Assembly (NCBI RefSeq): GCF_947494125.1
Contig: NZ_CANLTU010000004.1
Coordinates: 1 to 64,000 of the forward strand
Reading direction: 5' to 3'
Source: an uncultured Tenacibaculum sp.
GTDB taxonomy: Bacteria > Bacteroidota > Bacteroidia > Flavobacteriales > Flavobacteriaceae
Length of the DNA: 64,000 nt
Shown: positions 17,932-26,329 of the stretch, in pieces
Layout: each line of letters opens with the position of its first letter
How positions within the stretch are numbered: position 1 is the first letter of the stretch
Notes under the pieces: model-generated
The model's database searches: none
Seen by the model: the letters and a program-made list of their open reading frames with translations, nothing else
What the model was told of the DNA's origin: nothing
Program-made: the position numbers and the translations under genes

Positions 17932-18759
17932 ATGAAAAATATTACTAAATCTCTTTTTATCAGTGGGTTCCCTGTTTTTGCTTTAATTATTTTTATTAAA
18001 ACAACTATTAATGCTAGTTTTAATAGTAGCAATATAGGCTTACTAGTTTCTTCAATAGCAATTGTTATTTTCTTTGCCATGCTATTCATAAAACCTGTAG
18101 CAAGAACAACTAAAACACTAACTTTTTATTCAACGCTTATTGTTATTGGGTTTCTTTTAAATCTTTTTAATTTCGAACAAAAATCATTGCTTATTTCTGT
18201 TGGATTGGCTTTAGGTTGGTTAGCTTATTTAACTTGGTATTCTTCTTTTAACTCAAGAAACACCGCTATTTTACAAGAAGGCAAAACACTTCCTGATTTT
18301 ACGCTTGAAAATGGACAGTCAGAGAAAATTGCACTGAAAGATTTAAAAGGTGATTTTAAAATCTTCTTATTCTACAGAGGAAATTGGTGTCCACTCTGTA
18401 TGGCACAAATTAAAGAGGTTGTTTCACAATATAAAGAACTAGAAAAAAGAAATACTACCATGGTTTTAGTAAGCTCACAACCACATAAATTTACCAAGAA
18501 CCTAGCTAAGAAACACGAAGTTCCTTTTCGGTTTTTAGTAGATGTAAAAAATAATGTAGCTAAACAATTAGGTATTATACATGAAAACGGATTGCCTGCT
18601 GGTTTTCAAGTTTTTGGTTATGATTCTGATGTTGTATTACCTACTGTTATTATTACTGATAAAGACAATAAAATTATCTTTGCCGACTTAACCGATAATT
18701 ATCGTGTAAGACCAGAACCTGAAACTTTTATTAAAATTATTGATCATTATAAAGGTTAA
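17932..18759 (+). CDS. Membrane-anchored peroxiredoxin/TlpA-like protein
   Basis: 275 residues. Four hydrophobic segments (about 7-24, 36-53, 60-76, 84-101) precede a thioredoxin-fold AhpC/TSA domain (about 120-265). The active site is GNWCPLCMAQ, a Cys-x-x-Cys pair in the peroxidatic position. It probably reduces peroxides or thiols on one face of the inner membrane. It is transcribed alone, ending in a hairpin at 18808-18831. Confidence 0.8.
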   Translation: MKNITKSLFISGFPVFALIIFIKTTINASFNSSNIGLLVSSIAIVIFFAMLFIKPVARTTKTLTFYSTLIVIGFLLNLFNFEQKSLLISVGLALGWLAYLTWYSSFNSRNTAILQEGKTLPDFTLENGQSEKIALKDLKGDFKIFLFYRGNWCPLCMAQIKEVVSQYKELEKRNTTMVLVSSQPHKFTKNLAKKHEVPFRFLVDVKNNVAKQLGIIHENGLPAGFQVFGYDSDVVLPTVIITDKDNKIIFADLTDNYRVRPEPETFIKIIDHYKG

Positions 18760-18807
18760 ATTGATTGAACTATCAATTATTACGATAAACAAATTATTAT
18801 TTTTATT

Positions 18808-18831
18808 AAAAGCAATTGTAGTTTTGCTTTT
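18808..18831 (+). terminator. Terminator overlapping the next promoter
   Basis: AAAAGCAA … TTGCTTTT hairpin with a T-run closes the peroxiredoxin transcript. The -7 box TAGTTTTG (18819-18826) for the nitroreductase lies inside the same hairpin. Confidence 0.6.
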
Positions 18832-18848
18832 TAAATAAATTCAAAAAA

Positions 18849-19478
18849 ATGAATAGTATAGAAAGTTTAGAATGGCGTTACGCTGTTAAAAAATTTGACG
18901 AAAACAAATCACTTTCAGAAACTCAAATAAATACATTAAAAGAAGCTTTTAATTTAACGGCTACTTCCTATGGATTACAGCCTATTAAAATGGTTGTAAT
19001 TCAAAATAAAGAAATTCAACAGCAATTAGTACAGCATTCTTGGAATCAGCCTCAAGTAGCTCAAGCATCGCATGTATTGGTATTATGTATTCCTAAAGAA
19101 TTTACAACAAAGGATGTTGATAATTATTTTTCACTGGTTAAAGATATTAGAAATACACCCGATGAAATTTTAAATCCTTTTAAAGAAATGCTTACTTCTT
19201 CAATAGCTAATAAAACTTCTGAAGAATTAAAAATTTGGAACAGAAATCAAGCGTATATTGCTTTAGGAAATTTAATGACTGTTGCAGCAAATGAACAAAT
19301 TGACTCTTGTCCTATGGAAGGGTTTGTTCCTGAAAAATATGATGAAGTTTTAGATTTAAACAAACATAACTTAACATCAGTTTTAGTGTTACCTGTTGGT
19401 TTTAGAGCCGAAGATGATTATATGAAAGACTTGAAAAAAGTTCGTAGAAAAACTACAGAAGTTATTATAGAATTATAA
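18849..19478 (+). CDS. Nitroreductase-family NAD(P)H oxidoreductase
   Basis: 209 residues matching FMN-dependent nitroreductases of the NfsB/YdgI type. The N-terminal WRYAVKKFDENKSL supplies the FMN-phosphate-binding Arg/Lys residues, SYGLQPIKMVV forms the next strand, and QAYIALGNLM with CPMEGF builds the dimer and cofactor site. It would reduce quinones or nitro compounds using NAD(P)H. The -7 box is at 18819. No partner gene is apparent. Confidence 0.88.
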   Translation: MNSIESLEWRYAVKKFDENKSLSETQINTLKEAFNLTATSYGLQPIKMVVIQNKEIQQQLVQHSWNQPQVAQASHVLVLCIPKEFTTKDVDNYFSLVKDIRNTPDEILNPFKEMLTSSIANKTSEELKIWNRNQAYIALGNLMTVAANEQIDSCPMEGFVPEKYDEVLDLNKHNLTSVLVLPVGFRAEDDYMKDLKKVRRKTTEVIIEL

Positions 19479-19493
19479 TCTACACCTTTTAAG

Positions 19494-19537
19494 TTATGAA
19501 TTACGAATGAGAAATTTAGTACATTCGTAATTCATAA
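19494..19537. repeat. Long inverted repeat
   Basis: A perfect 16-bp arm TTATGAATTACGAATG (19494-19509) and its complement (19522-19537) enclose 12 nt. It lies between the nitroreductase and the symporter and lacks a clear U-run. It may act as a terminator or be a dispersed hairpin repeat. Confidence 0.7.
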
Positions 19538-19546
19538 TTTAACTGT

Positions 19547-20989
19547 ATGCAACCACTACATATATTACTCCTTATTCTAGCCTATTTTGGTGTATTAATT
19601 TTTATATCATACATCACAGGAAAATCGGCAAATAACAACACATTTTTTAAAGCAGATAATTCCTCTCCTTGGTATTTAGTTGCCTTTGGTATGATTGGCG
19701 CATCGCTTTCTGGAGTTACGTTTATTTCCGTACCAGGTTGGGTAGAAGGTCAACAAATGAGTTATATGCAAATGGTATTTGGCTATGTTGTAGGGTATGC
19801 AGTTATTGGCTTAGTATTACTTCCTCTCTACTATAAACTAAATCTTACTTCTATTTACACCTATTTAGAAGATCGTTTTGGTAGGTACTCCTATAAAACC
19901 GGTGCTTCTTTCTTCTTATTGTCGAGAACAATTGGAGCAGCTTTTCGTTTATTTTTAGTTGCCAATGTATTACAATTAATTTTGTTTGATGCTTACGGAA
20001 TTCCGTTTTGGATAACTGTAACTATTACCATTTTATTAATTTGGTTATACACTTTTAAGGGAGGTATTAAAACCATAGTTTGGACAGATACTTTACAAAC
20101 ATTATTCATGTTAATTGCTGTAGGGGTTTGTATTGTTATGATTAAAGATGCTATGGAAATTGAGAGTTTATTCTCATACATCTCAGAAAACAAACTATCA
20201 AAAATGTTCTTTTTTGACGATCCTAAAGCAGGAAATTATTTTTGGAATCGTTTCTTTTCTGGTGCTTTTATAGCCATTGTTATGACAGGATTAGACCAAG
20301 ACATGATGCAGAAAAACTTGACATGTCGCAACTTAAAAGACGCACAAAAAAACATGTTTTGGTTTACCATAGTTCTAGTAATAGTTAACTTTTTCTTTTT
20401 AGCTTTAGGGGTATTGTTAACCGATTATGCAGCTACAAACGGAATTGATGCTCATAAAGACAACTTATTTCCTACCATTGCTATGAGTGGTGATTTAGGA
20501 ATTGTTACCTCACTATTTTTCTTATTAGGTTTAATTGCTGCGGCTTATTCTAGTGCAGATAGTGCCTTAACTTCTTTAACCACTTCTTTTAGTATTGATA
20601 TTTTAGAAATTGATAAAAAAGAAGATGAACAAGAGAAAGAAAAAACTCGAAAAAAAATACACGTGCTTTTTTCATTTGTATTAATAGCAACCATTTTAAT
20701 TTTCAAATATTTTATTGCTGATGCAAGTGTTATTGCTAAAATATTTCAATTTGCAGGCTATACTTACGGCCCCTTATTAGGTTTATATGCTTTTGGTTTA
20801 TTTACCAAACTAAAAGTAAAAGACAAATTAGTCCCTATAATTTGTTTACTTTCTCCAGTATTTACCTACCTCATAAGCATTTTTAGTAAATCGCAATTTA
20901 ATTTTGATTTCGGATTCTTTGTTTTAATCTTAAACGGACTAATAACTTTCTTAGGTTTATTAGCTATAAAACAAACCAATAATGCCTAA
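19547..20989 (+). CDS. Sodium:solute symporter (SSS family)
   Basis: 480 residues, about 13 transmembrane helices, with the SSS signature regions GVTFISVPGWVEG near helix 2, RTIGAAFRLFLVANVLQ and a conserved AAAYSSADSALTSLTTSF that lines the Na+ site. It imports an organic solute with sodium; the substrate cannot be told. The last 8 nt overlap the start of a small Lys-rich ORF, suggesting coupling. Confidence 0.9.
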   Translation: MQPLHILLLILAYFGVLIFISYITGKSANNNTFFKADNSSPWYLVAFGMIGASLSGVTFISVPGWVEGQQMSYMQMVFGYVVGYAVIGLVLLPLYYKLNLTSIYTYLEDRFGRYSYKTGASFFLLSRTIGAAFRLFLVANVLQLILFDAYGIPFWITVTITILLIWLYTFKGGIKTIVWTDTLQTLFMLIAVGVCIVMIKDAMEIESLFSYISENKLSKMFFFDDPKAGNYFWNRFFSGAFIAIVMTGLDQDMMQKNLTCRNLKDAQKNMFWFTIVLVIVNFFFLALGVLLTDYAATNGIDAHKDNLFPTIAMSGDLGIVTSLFFLLGLIAAAYSSADSALTSLTTSFSIDILEIDKKEDEQEKEKTRKKIHVLFSFVLIATILIFKYFIADASVIAKIFQFAGYTYGPLLGLYAFGLFTKLKVKDKLVPIICLLSPVFTYLISIFSKSQFNFDFGFFVLILNGLITFLGLLAIKQTNNA

Positions 20990-21158
20990 AAAAGGAAAAG
21001 CAAAGAACACTGTAAATAAAGCGAAACATACACGCTTAATGAAACAGAAAGAAAATAAAGTTAAGCTTGAAAAGCAACGTAACAAAGAGCGTTTAAAAGC
21101 GCTTATAAAAAAAATGAATGAACAAAAAGAAAATGACAGCACAACAGATAATACATAA
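20982..21158 (+). CDS. Small lysine-rich protein
   Basis: 58 residues (MPKKGKAKNTVNKAKHTRLM then a charged helix rich in Lys, Glu and Gln ending NDSTTDNT). Its ATG lies inside the stop region of the symporter (8-nt overlap), and its end overlaps the cupin gene start by 26 nt, which argues for translation. It is very basic and predicted helical, so RNA or ribosome binding is a possible role, but nothing proves it. Confidence 0.6.
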   Translation: MPKKGKAKNTVNKAKHTRLMKQKENKVKLEKQRNKERLKALIKKMNEQKENDSTTDNT

Positions 21159-21633
21159 ATTCAATTTAACGGAACACCCAGAAGGTGGTTATTTTAAAGA
21201 AACCTATAGAAGTAACGGAGTTATAAAAAATGAAAATCTTACTGCTGATTTTATTGGTGATAGAAATTATAGTACTTCTATCTATTTCTTATTAACTTCA
21301 GATAAATTCTCAGCTTTCCATAAAATAAACCAAGATGAGATTTGGCATTTTTACAAAGGCACTACCTTAAAATTACATATGATCTCTCCTACTGGCGACT
21401 ATTCTTTTGTGTTGATAGGAAATGATTTAGAACAAAACGAGCAACCACAATTTGTGGTACCAGCAACCTATTGGTTTGCAGCCGAAGTATTAAAACATAA
21501 TTCTTATGCTTTTACAGGGTGTACAGTAGCTCCAGGGTTTGATTTTAACGATTTTGTTTTACCCAAGAGAGAAGAATTGATACAATTGTTTCCTCAACAT
21601 AAGGAAATAATTACCAAGCTTACGCATCATTAG
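21133..21633 (+). CDS. Cupin, DUF985 family
   Basis: 166 residues from MTAQQIIHKF. The start is preferred over the Met five codons upstream because the family begins about here. DUF985 features: HPEGGYFKETYRS, the STSIYFLL strand, FHKINQDEIWHFYKG (cupin motif with His/Asp/Glu) and the late GCTVAPGFDFNDF. A small cytosolic beta-barrel, sometimes metal-binding; the function is poorly defined. It overlaps the Lys-rich ORF and leads a run of small + strand genes. Confidence 0.85.
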   Translation: MTAQQIIHKFNLTEHPEGGYFKETYRSNGVIKNENLTADFIGDRNYSTSIYFLLTSDKFSAFHKINQDEIWHFYKGTTLKLHMISPTGDYSFVLIGNDLEQNEQPQFVVPATYWFAAEVLKHNSYAFTGCTVAPGFDFNDFVLPKREELIQLFPQHKEIITKLTHH

Positions 21634-21655
21634 TCTAGCATAAAACAAAAATACA

Positions 21656-22048
21656 ATGAGAATAGTTAATTGGATTGTTAAAAACTTACATCTTCTCATT
21701 TCATTATGGATTGTAGTGCCTACAGCATTTATTTATGGCTCTCCTTCTATCCTATCGCAACAATTGAATATTCAAGTAAATACCATTGATCTTTCAAACA
21801 TGTTAAAAGCCATAATGTGTTTATATCTTGGTATTTCAATTGTATGGATTTTAGGCATCTGGAAAACCAACTACTGGAAGCGAGCAACTGAGTTAAACAT
21901 TTTATTTATGTTAACTCTCGCAACTGGACGTGCATTAAGTATGATAACCGATGGACTACCAACAAATGGTTATATTTTTGGAATTATCGCAGAACTATTT
22001 CTTGGGTTATTTTCAATTTATCAACTTAAAAAATATAGTCAAGAATAA
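21656..22048 (+). CDS. DUF4345-like small membrane protein
   Basis: 130 residues with four hydrophobic helices and the pattern LATGRALSMITDGLPTNGY that I associate with DUF4345. It is probably an inner-membrane protein of unknown role, 22 nt after the cupin gene and likely co-transcribed. Confidence 0.65.
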   Translation: MRIVNWIVKNLHLLISLWIVVPTAFIYGSPSILSQQLNIQVNTIDLSNMLKAIMCLYLGISIVWILGIWKTNYWKRATELNILFMLTLATGRALSMITDGLPTNGYIFGIIAELFLGLFSIYQLKKYSQE

Positions 22049-22087
22049 ATATAATTGTTAACTATTATAAGTAAAAAGAAATAAACA

Positions 22088-22546
22088 ATGCTAAACTATA
22101 GAAAAGCTACGGAAATTGATCTTACTACAATTATAAAAATGATTGCCGATGATGAACTGGGAAGAAAGAGGGAAAACTTTCAAACGCCATTACCAAAAGA
22201 ATACCTAATAGCATTTAAAAAAATTAGTTTAGATCCAAATCAAGAACTCATAGTTGTAGAAGATAAAAATGCAGAGATTATTGGTACACTACAATTGTCT
22301 TTTATACAATATCTTACTTACAAAGGTGGTATTAGAGCTCAAATAGAAGCTGTAAGAATTAGAAAAGATAAAAGAGGTTTAGGAATTGGGAAAGAAATGT
22401 TTAAATGGGCTATAAAAAAAGCACAAGAAAAAGGAGCGCATTTATTACAGTTAACTTCCGATAAAAAAAGACCCAAAGCAATTAAATTCTATGAAGACTT
22501 AGGTTTTGAAGCCTCCCACGAAGGAATGAAAATACACTTTAAATAG
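22088..22546 (+). CDS. GNAT-family N-acetyltransferase
   Basis: 152 residues. The acetyl-CoA-binding motif is visible as IRKDKRGLGIGKEMFKWA, followed by QLTSDKKRPKAIKFYEDLGF, the typical end of the fold. It acetylates an unknown small molecule or protein amino group. It lies between DUF4345 and the metallo-beta-lactamase with short gaps, suggesting one transcript. Confidence 0.88.
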   Translation: MLNYRKATEIDLTTIIKMIADDELGRKRENFQTPLPKEYLIAFKKISLDPNQELIVVEDKNAEIIGTLQLSFIQYLTYKGGIRAQIEAVRIRKDKRGLGIGKEMFKWAIKKAQEKGAHLLQLTSDKKRPKAIKFYEDLGFEASHEGMKIHFK

Positions 22547-22571
22547 CATATACAAACTCAAATAAAAACTT

Positions 22572-23357
22572 ATGAAAAAGACAGTACTAATTGCATTTAT
22601 TATTTCAGGAATATTTTTTATTTCATGTAAGAAATCACCAGTTAAACCTAGTACACTAAAAGCTAAATCACATGTAAAAGATAGCTTAACCATTTACAAA
22701 ACAGAAAACTTAATAATTAAAAAACTATCACCTCATGTGTATGCACATATTTCTTTTTTAAACACCAACGATTATGGAAAAGTAGCTTGTAATGGTATGC
22801 TTGTTATTAATAAAAATAAAGGAGTCGTTTTCGACACACCTACAGACAACAAAAGTTCTATTGAATTAATAAACTTTGTTACCCATAAACTCAAAAGTGA
22901 AATCATAGGTATAATCCCTACTCATTTCCATGAAGACTGTGTCGGAGGAATACAAACCTTTGAAGAAAGGAACATCCCTACCTACATAACAAAACAAACA
23001 AAAGCACTATTAAAAAAGAACAACGTTACTTTTACCAAACCTGTAAAAGAATTTGATTCTCAACTCACAATAAACATTGGTAATAAAAAGGTCTATGCTG
23101 AATATTTTGGTGAAGGACATACCCAAGATAATATTATTGGAATCTTTCCTGAAGATAATGCCATATTTGGTGGATGTTTAATTAAAAAACTTAAAGCCAG
23201 TAAAGGTAATTTAGAGGATGCTAATACAGCTGAATGGTCACAAACTGTACGTAAAATAAAAACTAAATATCCTAAAGCTAAAATTGTAATTCCTGGGCAT
23301 GGAAAATGGGGAGACTTCAAATTATTTGACTATACTATAGATTTATTTAAACAATAA
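22572..23357 (+). CDS. Subclass B1 metallo-beta-lactamase, lipoprotein
   Basis: 261 residues with a lipoprotein-type signal ending at Cys19. All B1 zinc ligands are present: His118-x-His120-x-Asp122 (THFHEDCVGG), His183 (GEGHTQDN), Cys202 (FGGCLIKK, with Lys205 at the substrate-binding position) and His243 (PGHGKWGD). The length and the Cys ligand separate it from ordinary MBL-fold hydrolases. It should act in the periplasm and may hydrolyse carbapenems and other beta-lactams. It is chromosomal by context, in a run of small genes with no mobile element beside it. Confidence 0.88.
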   Translation: MKKTVLIAFIISGIFFISCKKSPVKPSTLKAKSHVKDSLTIYKTENLIIKKLSPHVYAHISFLNTNDYGKVACNGMLVINKNKGVVFDTPTDNKSSIELINFVTHKLKSEIIGIIPTHFHEDCVGGIQTFEERNIPTYITKQTKALLKKNNVTFTKPVKEFDSQLTINIGNKKVYAEYFGEGHTQDNIIGIFPEDNAIFGGCLIKKLKASKGNLEDANTAEWSQTVRKIKTKYPKAKIVIPGHGKWGDFKLFDYTIDLFKQ

Positions 23358-23369
23358 AGAAAAAATAGA

Positions 23370-23681
23370 ATGAAAAAAGCTAAGACAACTGAAAAAGAAA
23401 CTTCCCCTAATAAAAACCATGTTTCCTTTATTTATTTCTGTTACATATCTCTTGTATTACTAATCATAACAGATGTAATGAATTTATGGACTGCTTTAGC
23501 TTCTTTAGCTGCTTTTTTTTTATTTCTTATTTGTCCTTTTATCACGGGAATTATAGCTTATAAAAATTACAAGAAAATTAAAGCTTCAAAAAAACACAAA
23601 AACTTATTCTATTTCTCCATGTTATACACAATAGGAATTCTAGTATCAATTATCATTATTAGATTAGTAAACCACATCTAA
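23370..23681 (+). CDS. Small three-helix membrane protein
   Basis: 103 residues: a charged N-terminus, then hydrophobic helices at about 19-38, 41-62 and 79-100 with a Lys-rich cytosolic loop (KNYKKIKASKKHK). No family recognised. It starts 13 nt after the beta-lactamase stop and is probably in the same transcript. Confidence 0.55.
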   Translation: MKKAKTTEKETSPNKNHVSFIYFCYISLVLLIITDVMNLWTALASLAAFFLFLICPFITGIIAYKNYKKIKASKKHKNLFYFSMLYTIGILVSIIIIRLVNHI

Positions 23682-23769
23682 TACTAATAATCTCCAAAAA
23701 TTATAGTAAATTGGTTGCTTAAGTAGTTATAAAAACTATACTCTTTTTTATGCCCTTAAATTTTATCAT

Positions 23770-24159
23770 ATGAAAAAAGCTTTTACATTATTATTTATAA
23801 CAATAACATTAGCAAGCTGTTCTCTAAACAACGATCAAATTCCTGCTCAGGAAAAAACAATCCTAGGCAGATGGCATGTGGTAGGTTTTGAAGAAACAGT
23901 ACTATATGAATTCACTAAAGATTTAAGACATACTATTTATAGTACTGATGGAAATTTTGGATCATTAAGTGAAGCTATTCCAAATCCAAACTCATGGACC
24001 TATAATGGTAATGAATTGATTATCGACCTAAGTTCTGGAAACTTTTTAAAAGCCAAACTAAATTTTAAATGTGATAATAATGTGCTAAGTTTAGTTAGTC
24101 AAAGTGGTACTACCATTCTATACAGAGAAGGCTATGACTATAAAAAATGTAATGAATAA
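23770..24159 (+). CDS. Lipocalin-like lipoprotein
   Basis: 129 residues with a lipobox (ITLASCS, Cys17). The mature part has the small lipocalin-like pattern of Bacteroidota (ILGRWHVVGFEE … YEFTKD … SWTYNGNELIIDL … TILYRE). It is a periplasmic or outer-membrane-anchored small barrel of unknown ligand. Confidence 0.7.
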   Translation: MKKAFTLLFITITLASCSLNNDQIPAQEKTILGRWHVVGFEETVLYEFTKDLRHTIYSTDGNFGSLSEAIPNPNSWTYNGNELIIDLSSGNFLKAKLNFKCDNNVLSLVSQSGTTILYREGYDYKKCNE

Positions 24160-24187
24160 TTAATAAAACAACCCCCTACTCTTTTCC

Positions 24188-25771
24188 ATGATTCAATCTT
24201 ACAAGAAAAAACCAACATTACAAGAAAATTACGATACCATAATAATAGGCTCTGGAATGGGAGGATTGGCAACTGCTGCCATACTTGCTAAAGAAGGTCA
24301 AAAAGTATTGGTGTTAGAAAGGCATTATACTGCTGGTGGTTTTACACATATTTTTAAACGTAAAGGTTATGAGTGGGATGTAGGAATCCATTATATAGGA
24401 GACGTACAGCGAGATAAAAGTATTTTAAAGAAATTATTCGATTATGTAACTAATGGCGACCTAAAATGGGAAGACATGGGAGATGTTTACGACAAAATTA
24501 TTATTGGAGATAAACAGTACGATTTTGTAAAAGGTGTTAAAAACTTTAAAAAGCAAATGATTGCTTACTTCCCTGAAGAAGAACAAGCTATCAATACCTA
24601 TATCAATACGGTTTTCAAAGCAGTAAAAGCTAGTAAGAACTATTATATAAGTAAAACACTTTCACCAGTATCAAACGCATTAGCTGGAGGTTTTTTAAGA
24701 AAACCATTTTATAAATATTCCGATAAAACAACTTATGAAGTTCTTCGAAGCATAACCGATAACGAAGAATTAATAAAAGTACTAACAGGCCAGTATGGCG
24801 ATTATGGTTTACCTCCTAAACAAAGTAGTTTTTCTATGCATGCTTCAGTAGCACGTCATTACTTTGAAGGAGGAAGTTATCCAATTGGAGGATCTTCGCA
24901 GATTGTAAAAACCATAGATCCGGTTATTGAAGCTGGTGGAGGAACCATATTAGTAAGTGCAGAAGTTGAGGAAGTTTTAATAAATAAAGGGAAAGCCATT
25001 GGAGTTCAAATGAAAGATGGCAAACAAATTTCAGCCAAAAACATTATAAGTAATGCTGGTCTTATAACTACTTATAATAAATTATTACCAGCTAGTATTG
25101 TAAAGCAATATCAGTTAAAAAAGCATTTACAAACCGTAAAGCCATCGGTAGCACACGTAAGCTTATATATTGGATTAGAAGGTACTCCTGAAGAGCTACA
25201 AATACCAAAAACTAATTATTGGGTATATCCTGCCAAAGGCGATCATGATACTTGCGTAAAAAACTATTTAGAAGATTTATCGCAGCCTTTCCCTGTGGTT
25301 TATATGTCGTTTCCAGCAGCCAAAGATCCTGATTGGAAAAATAGATATCCTGGTAAAAGTGCTATTGATATTATTACCTTAGTTCCTTATGAAATGTTTG
25401 AAGAGTGGAAACAAACTTCATGGAAAAAAAGAGGAGACGATTATGAACAGCTTAAAGAAAAAATAGCACAACGTCTTTTAAAAGAATTGTACAAGCAACT
25501 GCCACAAGTAGAAGGGGAAATAAATTATTATGAGTTATCTACCCCGCTTACAACTGAGCATTTTATTAATTATGAAAAAGGTGAGATTTACGGGTTAGAC
25601 CATAGCCCATCGCGCTTTAGACAATCGTTTTTAAAACCAAAAACACCAATTAAGAACTTTTACTTAACAGGTCAAGATATTGTTACAGCAGGTATCGGAG
25701 GTGCTTTGTTCTCTGGAGTACTATCAGGCACCGCAGTTACTGGCAAAAACATCTTAAAAAAGATACTTTAA
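24188..25771 (+). CDS. CrtI/RetSat-like FAD-dependent oxidoreductase
   Basis: 527 residues. The N-terminal dinucleotide motif is IIIGSGMGGLATAAILAKEG, then LERHYTAGGFTH; the C-terminus has YLTGQDIVTAGIGGALFSG. This is the phytoene-desaturase / carotenoid isomerase / retinol-saturase superfamily. It saturates, desaturates or isomerises polyene or isoprenoid lipids at the membrane. No other carotenoid gene is adjacent, so the substrate is open. Confidence 0.82.
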   Translation: MIQSYKKKPTLQENYDTIIIGSGMGGLATAAILAKEGQKVLVLERHYTAGGFTHIFKRKGYEWDVGIHYIGDVQRDKSILKKLFDYVTNGDLKWEDMGDVYDKIIIGDKQYDFVKGVKNFKKQMIAYFPEEEQAINTYINTVFKAVKASKNYYISKTLSPVSNALAGGFLRKPFYKYSDKTTYEVLRSITDNEELIKVLTGQYGDYGLPPKQSSFSMHASVARHYFEGGSYPIGGSSQIVKTIDPVIEAGGGTILVSAEVEEVLINKGKAIGVQMKDGKQISAKNIISNAGLITTYNKLLPASIVKQYQLKKHLQTVKPSVAHVSLYIGLEGTPEELQIPKTNYWVYPAKGDHDTCVKNYLEDLSQPFPVVYMSFPAAKDPDWKNRYPGKSAIDIITLVPYEMFEEWKQTSWKKRGDDYEQLKEKIAQRLLKELYKQLPQVEGEINYYELSTPLTTEHFINYEKGEIYGLDHSPSRFRQSFLKPKTPIKNFYLTGQDIVTAGIGGALFSGVLSGTAVTGKNILKKIL

Positions 25772-25851
25772 CTAACTATTATAATTAAGTAGTTATTAGC
25801 TTTCTTTTTAACTAGCTCTAAAAGTTTTTTTCATACAAATTAAGACGTTAG

Positions 25852-25982
25852 CATATCTAATGATATGCCTACTTCATATCGAGTGATATGATTATATTAT
25901 AACGAGCGATGTGGTAATACCATATTGAATGATATGATAACACAATATCACTCGATATGTTGTTACTATATCGAAGCATTTA
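25852..25982. repeat. Array 1: 16-bp palindromes at 23-bp pitch
   Basis: Units start at 25852, 25875, 25898, 25921, 25944 and 25967, exactly 23 bp apart: CATATC-TAAT-GATATG, CATATC-GAGT-GATATG, TATAAC-GAGC-GATGTG, CATATT-GAAT-GATATG, AATATC-ACTC-GATATG and a decayed last copy. A further weak T/A-symmetric unit lies in phase at 25990. Spacers are 7 nt. No ORF is visible across it. It lies between the oxidoreductase and the T9SS genes. Confidence 0.85.
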
Positions 25983-26091
25983 ATAATAGTTTTATTTAAA
26001 GCAAAATACTTCTTTTATTAAAAGTGTTTACCCTCTTTATAAAGTAGCAACTATTTATGCCTTTTTAGCATACCTTAAAATACATATAATA

Positions 26092-26128
26092 TAAAAAAGA
26101 AGAGTGTCTAATAACTAGACACTCTTCT
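26092..26128 (-). terminator. Terminator of the T9SS/small-protein unit
   Basis: A perfect 13-bp stem AGAAGAGTGTCTA … TAGACACTCTTCT (26098-26110, 26116-26128) with a loop of 5. On the minus strand it is followed by a U-run (26092-26097). It ends the minus-strand genes that follow at higher coordinates. Confidence 0.85.
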
Positions 26129-26149
26129 AAACTAAAATCAGTATTAAAA

Positions 26150-26311
26150 TTAAAACCCATTACCTGGGTCTTCAGGACTCTGTGCTTGTGCTTTCTGCGG
26201 GTTTAAAATCATATAAGTTCCTAATGCGGTTAATGCTGCAAACTTGCTATATTTTCCTATTTTTTTTAATGCATCTTTACGAGTAATCTCGTCTTTATCT
26301 ATTTTTTTCAT
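26150..26311 (-). CDS. Small exported protein with Tat-like signal
   Basis: 53 residues: MKKIDKDEITRKDALKKIGK, a hydrophobic run (FAALTALGTYMIL), then an AQAQ-type cleavage site and a short tail SPEDPGNGF. The Arg-Lys before the hydrophobic segment resembles a twin-arginine or degenerate Tat signal. It is encoded 18 nt after the giant T9SS gene and shares its terminator, so it is probably co-transcribed. I have no firm family; small Flavobacterial proteins of this look are known to me. Confidence 0.6.
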   Translation of the reverse strand: MKKIDKDEITRKDALKKIGKYSKFAALTALGTYMILNPQKAQAQSPEDPGNGF

Positions 26312-26329
26312 TTGTTTCTTTTTTCTACT

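Noticed and set aside
25852..26005. CRISPR array
   Set aside because: Repeats are 16 bp and palindromic with 7-nt spacers, with no cas genes; far from CRISPR dimensions.
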